Of a stretch of DNA of 64,000 nucleotides, positions 27,414-36,738 are shown piece by piece. The DNA is from JABDCI01 sp964475835 (lineage in GTDB: Bacteria; Verrucomicrobiota; Verrucomicrobiia; JABWAM01): assembly GCA_964475835.1 (NCBI GenBank), contig CAYYYL010000005.1, positions 1 to 64,000 of the forward strand, in the 5' to 3' direction. A program made the position numbers and the translations under genes. Position 1 is the stretch's first letter, and every line of letters starts with the position of its first letter. Below the pieces are notes generated by a model, which saw only the letters and a list, made by a program, of their open reading frames with translations, was not told where the DNA came from and did not search any database.

Positions 27414-28198
27414 TATTCCTTTTTCCCGTCCAGGATTTCAAGGATACTACGGGCGTGGAGGAGGGGAGCTTTGAGTTCGAGTTTCTTGAGGGTCCAGGCT
27501 CCCTCAATCTGTTGAAAGCTTTTGACCTGAAATTCCTTGGCGATTCTGCCCTGAGCATCATAGGCGAGGGCTTTTAGAAGGGCTCCATATTCCTTGTCGA
27601 TCCAGCTCTCGACCCGGCTGTAGGAGGTTCCTCCCGTATTGGAAGGATAACTGGCAATGTGCCAGCAAGCCCGGTCTTTGAGGGGTTCGTGTCCGATGAA
27701 TTCCTGATTTTTCCATCCCAGGAATTGGAGGGAAAGATCCTCAAAAGTGAATGCGGATCCGAGCATAGCGACCTGTGGGTCCTTGATCCCTGCCTCCTCG
27801 GTGAGATCGATAAGTCGAAGTGTTTTTTGAGGATCTTGTGGGATGACGATTCGAAGGCCTTGTACCGAACCATCCTCCAGGTCACTCCGGTAGGTGGTCT
27901 GACGGCTGCCGTCCTCCATGGTGGTGAATTCGATGGTCAGGAGTTTTTCTCCCGGTTGCAGCACGGGCTTGGGGTTGGTCCCTGGAAAATCGCTGGTGGG
28001 GGAGTCGGTTCGTGTATCGAGGACGGCGGAAAAAACCCAGTTTCCCTGGGGCGAGACACGAAGGGCGGCGTGGGCAATGGCGGAAGCGTTTGGGGTGGTG
28101 TCTTCCTCCGCGCCAGCGTTTAAAAGGAACGCTTCAACCAAAAGAACAACGAGGAACAGATTCTTAACAGATTGCGGAAAAAGGGAAAATGGCCGCAT
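27413..28198 (-). CDS. periplasmic LolA-like (outer membrane lipoprotein-sorting type) protein
   Basis: A 261-residue protein starting at ATG 28198 with a signal peptide (hydrophobic VKNLFLVVLLVEAFLLNAGA). The mature domain resembles LolA-like proteins annotated as outer membrane lipoprotein-sorting: TIEFTTMEDGSRQTTYRSD, then FTFEDLSLQFLGWKNQ, then ACWHIASYP...SYSRVESWID and a final AWTLKKLELK block. The region is beta-rich, and the W.D..Y..L....YD..GRI pattern is typical. The longer frame to 28276 adds residues with no signal-peptide character. It sits just downstream of lon on the same strand. LolA-type function (carrying lipoproteins) is suggested by the fold only. Confidence 0.72.
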   Translation of the reverse strand: MRPFSLFPQSVKNLFLVVLLVEAFLLNAGAEEDTTPNASAIAHAALRVSPQGNWVFSAVLDTRTDSPTSDFPGTNPKPVLQPGEKLLTIEFTTMEDGSRQTTYRSDLEDGSVQGLRIVIPQDPQKTLRLIDLTEEAGIKDPQVAMLGSAFTFEDLSLQFLGWKNQEFIGHEPLKDRACWHIASYPSNTGGTSYSRVESWIDKEYGALLKALAYDAQGRIAKEFQVKSFQQIEGAWTLKKLELKAPLLHARSILEILDGKKE

Positions 28199-28282
28199 GG
28201 AGGTTAACTTTTGTCTGAAGCAAAGCGCGATCTCCTGGCGATATCGATGCTTGTCCCCATTCAGGATGGCAGACATGGAAAA

Positions 28283-30718
28283 TTACTTCAGGGCACCCGG
28301 TTCACGGCGGATATATTCCCCGAGAGTGAGTTGAAACGCATCGGCAATGGTTTTGATGGGAACGAATTTCATCCGTTTGCGAATCTCGGGAGGGATTTCC
28401 TCAAGGTCACGCATGTTCTTGTCCGGAAGTAACACGGTCTTGATACCGGATCGAACTGCGGCGAGCATTTTTTCTTTAATTCCACCGACGGGAAGGATTT
28501 TGCCGCGGAGACTGATTTCACCGGTCATGGCGAGATAGGGGCGGACCTTTCTCCGCGTGAACAGGGAGGCGAGGGCGACAGAGATGGTGACCCCGGCGCT
28601 CGGCCCATCCTTCGGAGTTCCACCGCTGGGAATATGAATGTGGACGTCGTACTTTTCGAAATCCTCGGCTGCGATTTTCAACCCCCGGGAATGAGCCTTC
28701 ACATAGCTCAGGGCTGCCTGGGCGGATTCCTGCATCACGTCTCCGAGGGAACCTGTGAGAATGAGGTTTCCCTTTCCCTTCATGCGGGAGGCTTCAATGA
28801 AAAGAATTTCGCCGCCAACGGGAGTCCATGCAAGTCCGGTGGAGACACCTGTCTCTGCGGTGCGTTCCGCCACATCGACGAAATACCGGGCGGGGCCGAG
28901 CATTTCGCGAAGATCGGGAGGGTTTACCGTGACGCGTTGACGTTTTCCTTCGACGATCTGACGGCCGACCTTTCGGCAGAGGGAGGCGATTTCGCGATCC
29001 AGGTTTCGAACCCCAGCCTCGCGGGTGTAGGCATCAATCACTTTGTTCAGGGTGCGATCTGGGACGGTGATTTGGGCGGACTTGAGACCGTGTTCTGTGC
29101 GCTGGCGTGGAACCAGGTACTCTTTTGCGATGCGAAGTTTTTCGGCGTCGGTATAGCCGGGAAGTTCAAGGACCTCCATGCGATCCCTGAGCGCGGCAGG
29201 GACTGGCTCGAGCCAGTTTGCGGTGGTGATAAAAAGCACGTGGGAGAGATCGAACGGTACTTCCAGATAGTGATCGGAGAATGAGAAGTTTTGAGCTGGA
29301 TCAAGCACTTCAAGCAGGGCGGAGGAGGGATCGCCTCGGAAATCGGTGCCAACCTTGTCAATCTCGTCCAGCATGAAGATCGGATTATTTGACTCAGCCT
29401 TGCGCAAGCCCTGGATGATCCGGCCTGGGAGGGCCCCGATGTAGGTGCGCCGATGTCCGCGGATTTCGGCTTCATCGCGAACGCCGCCAAGGGAGATGCG
29501 CACGAACTTGCGTCCGAGGGCTCTCGCAATGCTCATGCCAAGGGATGTCTTGCCCACGCCTGGGGGGCCAGCGAAACAGAGGATGGGACCCTTCTTGTCT
29601 GGTTTGAGTTTGAGGATGGCAAGATGCTCGAGGATGCGGTCTTTCACTTTGGGAAGACCATAGTGGTCCGTGTCGAGAATGCGACGGGCGCGATCGATGT
29701 CGAGATGGTCTTCGGTGCGTTTGGACCAGGGCATGGAGATCAGCCAGTCGAGGTAATTGCGTGCCACGGTGTATTCGGCGGAGGCTGTGGGAATACTGGC
29801 CAGACGATCGAGTTCCTTGTGGGCGATTTTTCGAACCTCCTCGGACATCCCGGCCTGGTCAATTTTATCGCGAAGTTCGCTCACATCCGTTCCACCATCG
29901 CCTTCACCCAGTTCCTTTTGAATCTGGCGCAACTGTTCCCGTAGGAAGTAGTCGCGCTGGGATTTTGAAAGTGCGGAGGAGACTTTGCTCTGAATCTCAC
30001 TGCCCAGTTGGAGCACATCGAGCTCCTTCTGGAGGAGGGTGGAGAGTTTCTGAAGTCGCGACTTGACCTCTGCAGTTTCAAGGAACTTTTGTTTTTCGGG
30101 AAGTGGAACGTTGAGATTCGCAGCGATGAGATCGGAGAGTTTGCCCGAGTCCTCCATATTCAGGAGGGCAACCTTGAGTTCGTCGGGAAGGTTGGGCGAG
30201 AGCGTGATGATCTCCTGAAATTGTTTCGAGGCGTTGCGGGCGAGAGCCTCGGATTCGACACTCTGGTCAAGGAGGTCCTCAACGGGTTCGATTTCCGCCT
30301 GGATGTAGGGGTCATCGGTTTCAAAACGTTTGATGCGGCCACGTTTGAGTCCCTGGACCAGAACGCGAACGCTGTCATCGGGAAACTTCAACATCTTGAG
30401 AACGCGGGCAATGCAACCAAAGGCATGTAGATCCTTTGAGGAGGGTTCCTCGGTTTCTGGATGGACCTGCAACGCGAGCATCAAGAGGCGGTTGCCTGCG
30501 ACGACATCATCGATGAGCCTGACGGAGGATTTTGCGGAAACCAGGAGGGGGGCCACCATGTAGGGGAACACCACCACATCGCTCAATGGGAGGATGGGAA
30601 GGGTGGATGGCAATTCGATGGTCGTTTCCGAGCCTTGTTCTGTTCCCTGCGGAGAGGATGTGGAGACTTCGTCGTTCGGAAGAACGGCTGGGGAAGTTTC
30701 AGATTTGGATTTTGGCAT
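28283..30718 (-). CDS. lon: ATP-dependent protease Lon
   Basis: An 811-residue cytoplasmic AAA+ serine protease that degrades misfolded and regulatory proteins. Domains in order: Lon N-terminal substrate-binding domain (~40-235), helical linker (~235-350), AAA+ module with Walker A GPPGVGKT (~383-391) and Walker B FMLDEIDKVG, and the protease domain with the catalytic Ser in PKDGPSAG (~706) and Lys in KEKMLAA (~749). Length and motifs match bacterial LonA. The gene follows hsp20 by 33 bases on the same strand, so the two are probably co-transcribed as a stress unit. No CIRCE element is visible upstream of hsp20. Confidence 0.97.
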   Translation of the reverse strand: MPKSKSETSPAVLPNDEVSTSSPQGTEQGSETTIELPSTLPILPLSDVVVFPYMVAPLLVSAKSSVRLIDDVVAGNRLLMLALQVHPETEEPSSKDLHAFGCIARVLKMLKFPDDSVRVLVQGLKRGRIKRFETDDPYIQAEIEPVEDLLDQSVESEALARNASKQFQEIITLSPNLPDELKVALLNMEDSGKLSDLIAANLNVPLPEKQKFLETAEVKSRLQKLSTLLQKELDVLQLGSEIQSKVSSALSKSQRDYFLREQLRQIQKELGEGDGGTDVSELRDKIDQAGMSEEVRKIAHKELDRLASIPTASAEYTVARNYLDWLISMPWSKRTEDHLDIDRARRILDTDHYGLPKVKDRILEHLAILKLKPDKKGPILCFAGPPGVGKTSLGMSIARALGRKFVRISLGGVRDEAEIRGHRRTYIGALPGRIIQGLRKAESNNPIFMLDEIDKVGTDFRGDPSSALLEVLDPAQNFSFSDHYLEVPFDLSHVLFITTANWLEPVPAALRDRMEVLELPGYTDAEKLRIAKEYLVPRQRTEHGLKSAQITVPDRTLNKVIDAYTREAGVRNLDREIASLCRKVGRQIVEGKRQRVTVNPPDLREMLGPARYFVDVAERTAETGVSTGLAWTPVGGEILFIEASRMKGKGNLILTGSLGDVMQESAQAALSYVKAHSRGLKIAAEDFEKYDVHIHIPSGGTPKDGPSAGVTISVALASLFTRRKVRPYLAMTGEISLRGKILPVGGIKEKMLAAVRSGIKTVLLPDKNMRDLEEIPPEIRKRMKFVPIKTIADAFQLTLGEYIRREPGALK

Positions 30719-30751
30719 GTCGAGCGCGGAGTCTGGACCCGGTAGGTGATG

Positions 30752-31168
30752 TCAGGAATTTTTAATGTTCACTTTGACGGGAGGATGATTCCCCTTGGCC
30801 AGTCGTGGAAGTTCCACGAGCAGGAAGCCGTTGCGAAAATTGGCCTTGATGTGTTTGGTGTCGACATCTCTCGGAACCACGAGATGGCGTTCGAAGGCAC
30901 CGTAGTTAATTTCCATCTGGCGAAAGCTGCACTTTTCGAGGCGACAGGGATCAGGTCGTTTCCCCCGAACGACGAGGGTGCGGTCGCTGATTTGAATCTG
31001 GATATCCCCCTGGTCCACCCCTGCGAGCTCCATGCGGATCACATAGGCCGATTCCTTTTCGTAGATGTCCGTGTTGGGGATCCATTCCACATGGGAGGAT
31101 GTTCCCGAAATTCCTACAAGATGAAGGGTTGTGTGCACGTGTTGAACGAGTCGCTTGGCCACGGTCAC
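30752..31168 (-). CDS. small heat shock protein (Hsp20/alpha-crystallin)
   Basis: A 138-residue ATP-independent holdase that keeps unfolding proteins soluble. The alpha-crystallin core spans ~30-130: W.PNTDIYEKES.YVIRMELAGV, LVVRGKRP, and the C-terminal beta-strand block FRNGFLLVELPRL (usually NGvLxxxxPK). The short C-terminal tail has no clear I-x-I. The start is GTG 31168; no ATG is available in frame. Lon lies 33 bases downstream on the same strand. The first gene of a pair with lon, it shares a ~90-base divergent intergenic region with lepB. Confidence 0.9.
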   Translation of the reverse strand: MTVAKRLVQHVHTTLHLVGISGTSSHVEWIPNTDIYEKESAYVIRMELAGVDQGDIQIQISDRTLVVRGKRPDPCRLEKCSFRQMEINYGAFERHLVVPRDVDTKHIKANFRNGFLLVELPRLAKGNHPPVKVNIKNS

Positions 31169-31262
31169 ACGATACCACGAAGTTTGGTTTTCGCAATCAC
31201 GGAAGAAGAATTCTGATGGAAATCCTGCTTGAACCCCTTCTCAAAGCATCTGAGAATCCCCC

Positions 31263-32441
31263 ATGCTCACGTGGTTGATGGGTCGAAAAAAACGATGTGC
31301 TGAAATCGCCCACCTTAGGGATCTGGTATCCCAGTGTTGGAAGCGGCTAAGGCAGGATCGGGATTTATTGTCGGACAAACAGCGCGTCCAGTTCGCCAAG
31401 GATATTCAAGCAGTGCAAAATGCAGCAACCTCGGAGGTTGAGGACATAGAGGGAGCGGCGGTGAAACTTGTGGAGGCACACAACCGCTATTTTCCACCGA
31501 AGTCCGGGGCGTTCTGGCGGGAGAACGGTGAGGTGCTCATGGTGGCCTTGATCGGGGCGATGGCCTTGCGGGCATTTTTTCTCCAGCCATTCAAAATTCC
31601 GACTGGATCGATGCAACCGACGTTGAATGGGATCACGGTGCGGAAGGTGACACCCATGGATCACACTTGGTGGTATGCGCTTATCAGCCGGCCCATTTTT
31701 GGAGAACGGGTCATTCATTTTGTTGCGGAAGCGGATGGCGTGTTCGATAAGAATTCCCTTCGCGCGGTTCATTTCCCCCCCCTGCACTTCGGGGGAAAAA
31801 ATGGATTTTTCAACATCCTGCCGGCTGAGGGAGTCGAGTTTGAAGTGGGAGGGGTGAAATACACTTATCCTGCCATGGAAAATCAGTTTAAAAGTGATGT
31901 CCTTGGCAATCCCGAGCTGGAGCAACCGTTGTCGGATTTTGATCGGGTGTTTCATAAGGGGGAGGTGCTTCTTGACTGTGTAGTTCAAACGGGGGATCAG
32001 CTTTTTGTGGATCGGTTCACCTACAATTTTGTAAAACCGAAGCGGGGGGAGGTGTTTGTCTTTGATACTCATGGCCTTCCAGTTCAAAAGGCCGGGGATT
32101 TTTACATCAAGCGTCTTGCGGGAGTTCCTGGCGATACTTTGAATATCGATGATTTGAAGTTGAAGGTGAACGGTCGACTGGCCCAGGAGTCTGGGTTTCA
32201 ACGGGTGATGTCCCTCAAGGAGGGATATCATGGGTATACCACGGGGGTGCCGGGACAGAGATTTCTTTTGGATGGAGAGGAATCCCGAACTCTTGGGACT
32301 CGAAGTTATTTTGCCTTGGGCGACAACAGCCGGCATAGTTCAGACAGCCGGGTTTGGGGGGATGTCCCCTATGACCATATTGTGGGGCGTGGGTTTTTTG
32401 TCTACTGGCCCTTCACCCGACATTTTGGGCGCGTCGAATAA
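31263..32441 (+). CDS. lepB: signal peptidase I with long N-terminal extension
   Basis: This 392-residue protease removes signal peptides at the outer face of the inner membrane. Residues ~1-85 are a helical cytoplasmic extension. A transmembrane helix (VLMVALIGAMALRAFFLQPF) precedes the catalytic Ser in PTGSMQPTL. The catalytic Lys lies in FYIKRLAGVPGD, and box E is GDNSRHSSDSR. Between Ser and Lys there is a large insert (~130 residues), longer than in E. coli LepB. Long N-terminal extensions and large inserts are common in PVC-group enzymes. The Nudix gene follows 26 bases downstream. Confidence 0.94.
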   Translation: MLTWLMGRKKRCAEIAHLRDLVSQCWKRLRQDRDLLSDKQRVQFAKDIQAVQNAATSEVEDIEGAAVKLVEAHNRYFPPKSGAFWRENGEVLMVALIGAMALRAFFLQPFKIPTGSMQPTLNGITVRKVTPMDHTWWYALISRPIFGERVIHFVAEADGVFDKNSLRAVHFPPLHFGGKNGFFNILPAEGVEFEVGGVKYTYPAMENQFKSDVLGNPELEQPLSDFDRVFHKGEVLLDCVVQTGDQLFVDRFTYNFVKPKRGEVFVFDTHGLPVQKAGDFYIKRLAGVPGDTLNIDDLKLKVNGRLAQESGFQRVMSLKEGYHGYTTGVPGQRFLLDGEESRTLGTRSYFALGDNSRHSSDSRVWGDVPYDHIVGRGFFVYWPFTRHFGRVE

Positions 32442-32467
32442 TCCTTATCTTCATCCCTTTGGGTCCC

Positions 32468-32956
32468 ATGCCTCAACAAGTCAGCGCAGGACTTTTGATG
32501 TATCGGAAAACCGAAGGCGGGTTTGAGGTGTTGCTCGGGCATCTTGGGGGACCGTTTTGGCAGGGGAGGGATGATGGGGCGTGGACCATTCCGAAGGGGC
32601 ATCTTGAAGCGGGCGAAACGCCGCTTGCAGCGGCTCTGCGGGAATTTCAAGAGGAGGCGGGAATTCCCGTCCGTGGTGAATTTATTTATTTGGGAGTGGT
32701 GAGGACCAAAAGTGGAAAGTTGATCCATGCATGGGGCTGTGAAGGCGATTCCGATGCTGTCAATCCCACGTGTTCGACCACATTCCGTCAGGAATGGCCC
32801 CCGAATACCGGGGAATTTCAGGAATATCCTGAAATTGATCGATTTTCTTTTTTCAATATTGAGGAAGCGCGGCGCAAGCTCAATGGGGCGCAGATCCCGT
32901 TTCTGGATCGGCTCCTTTCCCATCTGGAGCCCGAATCAATGGGAACGCTGGAGTAG
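32468..32956 (+). CDS. Nudix hydrolase
   Basis: A 162-residue Nudix-fold protein, starting at ATG 32468. The Nudix box GHLEAGETPLAAALREFQEEAGI (~42-64) has the full GX5EX7REUXEEXGU pattern with the metal-binding Glu cluster. The N-terminal QVSAGLLMYR start and W.IPKG before the box are typical. The sequence resembles the NTP-pyrophosphohydrolase/diadenosine-polyphosphate group, but the substrate (nucleotide or nucleotide sugar) cannot be fixed. It follows lepB on the same strand and overlaps the convergent NlpC/P60 gene by 21 bases. Confidence 0.9.
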   Translation: MPQQVSAGLLMYRKTEGGFEVLLGHLGGPFWQGRDDGAWTIPKGHLEAGETPLAAALREFQEEAGIPVRGEFIYLGVVRTKSGKLIHAWGCEGDSDAVNPTCSTTFRQEWPPNTGEFQEYPEIDRFSFFNIEEARRKLNGAQIPFLDRLLSHLEPESMGTLE

Positions 32957-33571
32957 TGAGGAGAGTCTTCCGTAGGCCATGAATCGGCCTCTGTTCCCAA
33001 GGGGGCCGGTATGAAATGGGAAAACACCAAAGCCGCTACCCTCCCGGGAGCTGGCGGCGCCGACCATGAGGGGGCGACCTGTGACCTTTTCCTTTCCGAG
33101 ATAGATCATCACGTGGGTGACGGGTGGATCGCGATCGACGGGATAGGTGCCGGTCCAAAAGAGCAAATCACCTGGGGAAAGGGCATCCAGGTCAGAGGGA
33201 TCATCGATGCTGGGAGGCACATTGTGAATCAATCCCGCTTCCTGCAGCCATGTATAAAAGAGATTTGCCTGTCGCGGGACTTGCCGCAGGCCTGCCTGTT
33301 GCAGGAGATAGTTGACCGCGCCGGAGCAATCGAGTCCCCCGAGCCGAGGATCCGCAGATCCATACAGATACCGGATTTCTTTTGAAGCCAGAGTGAGGCT
33401 GGAGCGAATGAGGATTTGGACGGTTTCAGGCTGGCTGGCAAACTCCGAAAGATCCTCCGGGTTCAGGTGCTGAGGAAAGGAGTTGGAGTTCTGGGTCAAT
33501 TTTTCCGCGTGGGAGATGGTCGGAAAAAAAAGGGCCCCGAGTAATAACCACTTTGTAAAACGCGAAAGCAT
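32936..33571 (-). CDS. secreted NlpC/P60 peptidoglycan endopeptidase
   Basis: A 211-residue periplasmic protein starting at ATG 33571 with a signal peptide (FTKWLLLGALFFPTISHA). The catalytic domain (~75-205) contains the nucleophile Cys in GLDCSGAVNYLL, preceded by YLYGSADPRLGG, and the catalytic His in VTHVMIYLG. These match NlpC/P60 enzymes that cut the D-Glu to meso-DAP linkage or related stem-peptide bonds. The frame extends to 33754, but that part has no start-site or family support. The gene stands alone on this strand, with the hybrid kinase 200 bases upstream. Confidence 0.9.
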   Translation of the reverse strand: MLSRFTKWLLLGALFFPTISHAEKLTQNSNSFPQHLNPEDLSEFASQPETVQILIRSSLTLASKEIRYLYGSADPRLGGLDCSGAVNYLLQQAGLRQVPRQANLFYTWLQEAGLIHNVPPSIDDPSDLDALSPGDLLFWTGTYPVDRDPPVTHVMIYLGKEKVTGRPLMVGAASSREGSGFGVFPFHTGPLGNRGRFMAYGRLSSLLQRSH

Positions 33572-33772
33572 CGGAACGGTGTGTATGGGATGAATCGCAT
33601 TTTGGCAAGGCGTTTGACGTTTTCCCACCGAATCGAAGCTTCCTTCATCTGCTAGGTAGAAAGGAATGGGTGTGAAGCCAGGGAAAAATTCGATGCAGGG
33701 GCGAATGTTGATACCCTCAGTGCGGGGTTGCGGAAGTAAGGGAAGATACACCAACGGTGGGGTGGAGGAGTT

Positions 33773-35386
33773 TCACAGGGGCTTAAGCATGTCGCGAAGC
33801 GTTTCAATGAGGGAGGCCGGACTTGCAGGCTTGATCAGGATGCGGGTGGCCCCGGCATTTCGGAAGTCCGCTTCGTCATGGCTTGAAAGAAAACCGGACA
33901 GCACCAGTACGGGACCCTTGAAATTTGCTTCACGAATCTGTCGGACGAATTCGAGCCCTGAAAGTCCGGGCATGTTTTGATCGGTGATGATTAAATCATA
34001 GCGATCCATCCGGTCTTTTATTTTTTCCCAGGCCACAGCCCCGTCCTCGGCAACTTCGATGTCAAAGCCATGCGGATGGAGGTATTCTGAGAGGCTTCGG
34101 GAGACCAGATCGTTGTCGTCCACAAGGAGGATGCGGCGCGCGCTTGGGGTGGAATTAAAGGAGGCATCGGGGATGGCCTTTGTTGGGGCCTCCCCTTCAT
34201 GTTCGGCCTGAAGTTCCGGAAAGAAAACCCGGAAGGTGCTCCCCTGACCCGGTTCACTTTCCACTTCGATCCATCCCTGGAGGGAGTGAATGAGTGACCA
34301 TGTGACATAGAGTCCGAGTCCGTTTCCATAACCGGTCTGTTTGGTTGTGAAAAAGGGGTGGTAAAGTTTATCCACAAGGTCGGGCGTCATTCCCATGCCA
34401 TTATCGGAGATGGAAAAGTATTGATAAACGGCAAGGGGGCTCTCGGGCTTCAGGGGGGAACGGGTAAGCTTGTAGCCGGTTTTGACATGAATGACTGGAG
34501 ACCACGACTCGGGTGGGTTTTTCAGTTTTTCCTCGAGTGTATCCCGGGCGTTGTTGCAGAGGTTGATAAGGGTTTGTGAGAGATTCGGGCGGGAGGAGGG
34601 ATATTTTCGAAGTTCGGGATCGAGCTCAAATTCGAAATGAATCCGGTGATTGTAGGTTCTTCGTACAAATTCACACACCTCCACTACCACCTTGTTGAGC
34701 TCAATCCATTCGATTCTCGTAGGAGCATTGCGGCTCAGGGAGAGGACTCTTTGACAGATTTGAATGGCCTGATCCATCGCCAGTCGGGCGGGGGCGAGCA
34801 GCTCCTGCATCTTGGAATCATTCGCGTAGCGTTCCTCGATCATTTCGATCTGGAAGAGCAGGGGAGTGAGCAGGTTGTTGAATTCATGGGCAACGCCCCC
34901 CGCAAGGGTTCCCATGGCCTCCAGGCGTTGTGCTTTCTGCAGTTGATTGGTGAGTTGCTGTTTTTCTAGTTCTGCGTTCTTGAGTTCCGTGACGTCCCGG
35001 TGAATGACGAGGAGTCGGTCGCAGCGATTAAGTTTTGGATTGAAGAGGGGGATCTTGATGGCTTCGAGCCAACGGCTTTTCCCGGTTACGTCGGTCCGGA
35101 TCGTTGGCTCCAGATAAACGGGTTTGCCTTCAGCCATCACTTTGAGATCGTGGGCGTACCACATTTCGAAAGTCTCTTTTCCCACGAAGGGTTCCACCGT
35201 TTTTCCGATGACGTCCTTGGGTTCCTTCTCGTAGAGATTGGCATCATCCCGGTTCGCGTAGATGAAGCGTCCCTTTTCGTCCTTGACGCAGATACATGCG
35301 AGTCCTGATTCCAGGACCTGTTGCATAATTTCAACAGGAGCCTCGACCGAGGGAGGTAAGGAGGGGACCGATTCGGACGAGCTCAT
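33773..35386 (-). CDS. cytoplasmic PAS hybrid histidine kinase
   Basis: A 537-residue soluble sensor kinase with no transmembrane helix. A PAS domain (~20-140) reads a small-molecule or redox cue; its ligand is unknown. HisKA has phospho-His in GGVAHEFNNLLTPL (~168). HATPase blocks are LINLCNNARD, ISDNGMGMTPDLVDKLYHPFFTTK and GNGLGLYV. A C-terminal receiver (~410-535; ILLVDDND, phospho-acceptor in LIITDQNMPG, conserved Lys in LIKPAS) completes a hybrid. No HPt domain is present, so an external HPt or a receiver-only relay is needed. It is divergent from the response regulator at 35779, with a 392-base region between. Confidence 0.93.
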   Translation of the reverse strand: MSSSESVPSLPPSVEAPVEIMQQVLESGLACICVKDEKGRFIYANRDDANLYEKEPKDVIGKTVEPFVGKETFEMWYAHDLKVMAEGKPVYLEPTIRTDVTGKSRWLEAIKIPLFNPKLNRCDRLLVIHRDVTELKNAELEKQQLTNQLQKAQRLEAMGTLAGGVAHEFNNLLTPLLFQIEMIEERYANDSKMQELLAPARLAMDQAIQICQRVLSLSRNAPTRIEWIELNKVVVEVCEFVRRTYNHRIHFEFELDPELRKYPSSRPNLSQTLINLCNNARDTLEEKLKNPPESWSPVIHVKTGYKLTRSPLKPESPLAVYQYFSISDNGMGMTPDLVDKLYHPFFTTKQTGYGNGLGLYVTWSLIHSLQGWIEVESEPGQGSTFRVFFPELQAEHEGEAPTKAIPDASFNSTPSARRILLVDDNDLVSRSLSEYLHPHGFDIEVAEDGAVAWEKIKDRMDRYDLIITDQNMPGLSGLEFVRQIREANFKGPVLVLSGFLSSHDEADFRNAGATRILIKPASPASLIETLRDMLKPL

Positions 35387-35778
35387 ACCCTGGGGTTAAT
35401 AGTGATTGGTGAAACGAAGAGCAAAGGATCCATTGCCCGTCTGCCTTTCAGTCAACATAGATCTGAGTTTTCAGGATGCAAGGAATTTGGGTGGGGAAAA
35501 TAATCTGGCCATGGGATTCATCCGGGGCATGCCATGATCGAAAAATGGGATGAGGGCCGGACGTGTGGGTGCAACGATTTTGACGCTTAAAGGGGGGAGC
35601 ACTCCCCCCAGGTGGCGGCAGGTTTGGTGTTTTCCGGCGTTGGAGGGACTGTCATCGGGCTTGCCGTTCTGGATTCCTCCTGGGCCCCATTCGATAGATG
35701 GTTAGCCTGTGGAGAAGGGGGGCGGGGTGCAAAATCGCTGGCGAATCGAATCGGAATAATGTCATAATCCCGGACTTT
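35387..35778. other. divergent intergenic region with a G/C palindrome
   Basis: A 392-base region between the PAS kinase and a receiver protein holds no supported gene. A perfect G-rich palindrome (35592-35609) could be an operator or hairpin. Promoter boxes were not clear enough to call. Confidence 0.4.
35592..35609. repeat. perfect 18-base G/C-tract palindrome
   Basis: GGGGGGAG-CA-CTCCCCCC is a perfect inverted repeat in the divergent intergenic region. It resembles the shorter C/G repeat at 20096-20111 in its homopolymeric arms. Confidence 0.55.
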
Positions 35779-36165
35779 ATGGCCCCTGTGACAATTCTGG
35801 TGGTGGAGGATGATAATGCTCAGCGCAAATTTGTCTGCGATGCGCTTTCTGCGGAAGGATATCGCGTCCTTTCTTCGGGGGATGGTGAGGAAGCTTTAAA
35901 AATGGGGTTCGATCCGGCCTCCGCTCCTGAGGTGCTGTTTACAGATATTGTCATGCCCCGATTGGATGGTGTGACGCTGGCTGAGAAGCTTCTGAAGCGT
36001 CATCCCCGGATGAAGGTGATCTACACGTCCGGTTACTCCTCGGACGGGAGGTTTCATGGCTCGGTCGAAAATGAGGAGGTCAACTTTCTCGAAAAGCCTT
36101 TTGAGCCGGAGCACCTGTTTCAGAAAATCGCGAACGTGCTGAAGAACAAAGGTTCAGGAGGCTGA
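35779..36165 (+). CDS. single-domain response regulator
   Basis: A 128-residue stand-alone receiver domain starting at ATG 35779. It contains the acidic pair in VVEDDNAQ, the phospho-acceptor Asp in LFTDIVMPRLDG (~55), Thr/Ser in YTSGYS and the Lys in FLEKPFEPE. It has no output domain, so it should act through protein contacts, as a phosphate sink or as a relay partner of the neighbouring hybrid kinases. Its 3' end overlaps the convergent CxxC-type response regulator by 12 bases. Confidence 0.92.
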   Translation: MAPVTILVVEDDNAQRKFVCDALSAEGYRVLSSGDGEEALKMGFDPASAPEVLFTDIVMPRLDGVTLAEKLLKRHPRMKVIYTSGYSSDGRFHGSVENEEVNFLEKPFEPEHLFQKIANVLKNKGSGG

Positions 36166-36738
36166 GGGTTTTCCCCGGCGTTTCAGTTCCTCCATCTTGG
36201 GCTTGACGATTTTTTCGGCACATTCGGGGCAGATGCCGTGGCTGAATGCGGTGCCGGTTTTGCGATGGATGTAGCTTTCGATCTGTTGCCAGTAGTCCTT
36301 GTCGTCACGAATCTTTTTGCAATAACAGCAGATGGGGAGAAATTCTTCGAGGTTGTGAACTTCCTGTTGCAAACTGAGGATGCGTTCCGCGACCCGGAGA
36401 CGGGCTGCGAGCTGGTCTTCGTCGAAGGGTTTGGCGATGAAGTCATCAGCCCCGGCCGACATTCCCTCGAGGTAGCTTTTCTTATCGCCATGGGAGGTCA
36501 GGAGGATGAGGTAGCTGTATTTGGGACGGGTTTCCCCTCGGATTTTTCGAAAAAGCTCGGCTCCGTCCAGCTCTGGCATCATCCAATCCGAGATCAGAAT
36601 GGGGAAGTAGTCGGATTCAAAGGCCAGCCATGCCTGTTTGCCGTTCTCGACCACGGTGACATCGTAGTTTAGTTTTTTTAGAGTCTCACGCAGGAGAATG
36701 CGGGAGACGCCATCGTCTTCAGCGATCAGGATTTTCAT
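36154..36738 (-). CDS. response regulator with C-terminal CxxC/CPxC domain
   Basis: A 194-residue paralogue of the regulator at 16721-17329. The receiver (~1-120) has EDD, the phospho-acceptor Asp in LISDWMMPELDG (~53) and Lys in FIAKPFDED. The C-terminal module reads LPICCYCKKIRDD..YWQQIE.YI......FSHGICPEC (~132-180), with Cys pairs suited to a metal site. The start overlaps the hybrid kinase stop by 20 bases, so it is translationally coupled to that kinase and is its likely partner. The output role is not established. Confidence 0.91.
   Translation of the reverse strand: MKILIAEDDGVSRILLRETLKKLNYDVTVVENGKQAWLAFESDYFPILISDWMMPELDGAELFRKIRGETRPKYSYLILLTSHGDKKSYLEGMSAGADDFIAKPFDEDQLAARLRVAERILSLQQEVHNLEEFLPICCYCKKIRDDKDYWQQIESYIHRKTGTAFSHGICPECAEKIVKPKMEELKRRGKPSAS

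Noticed and set aside
31169..31262. CIRCE element upstream of hsp20
   Set aside because: The TTAGCACTC/GAGTGCTAA inverted repeat is absent.
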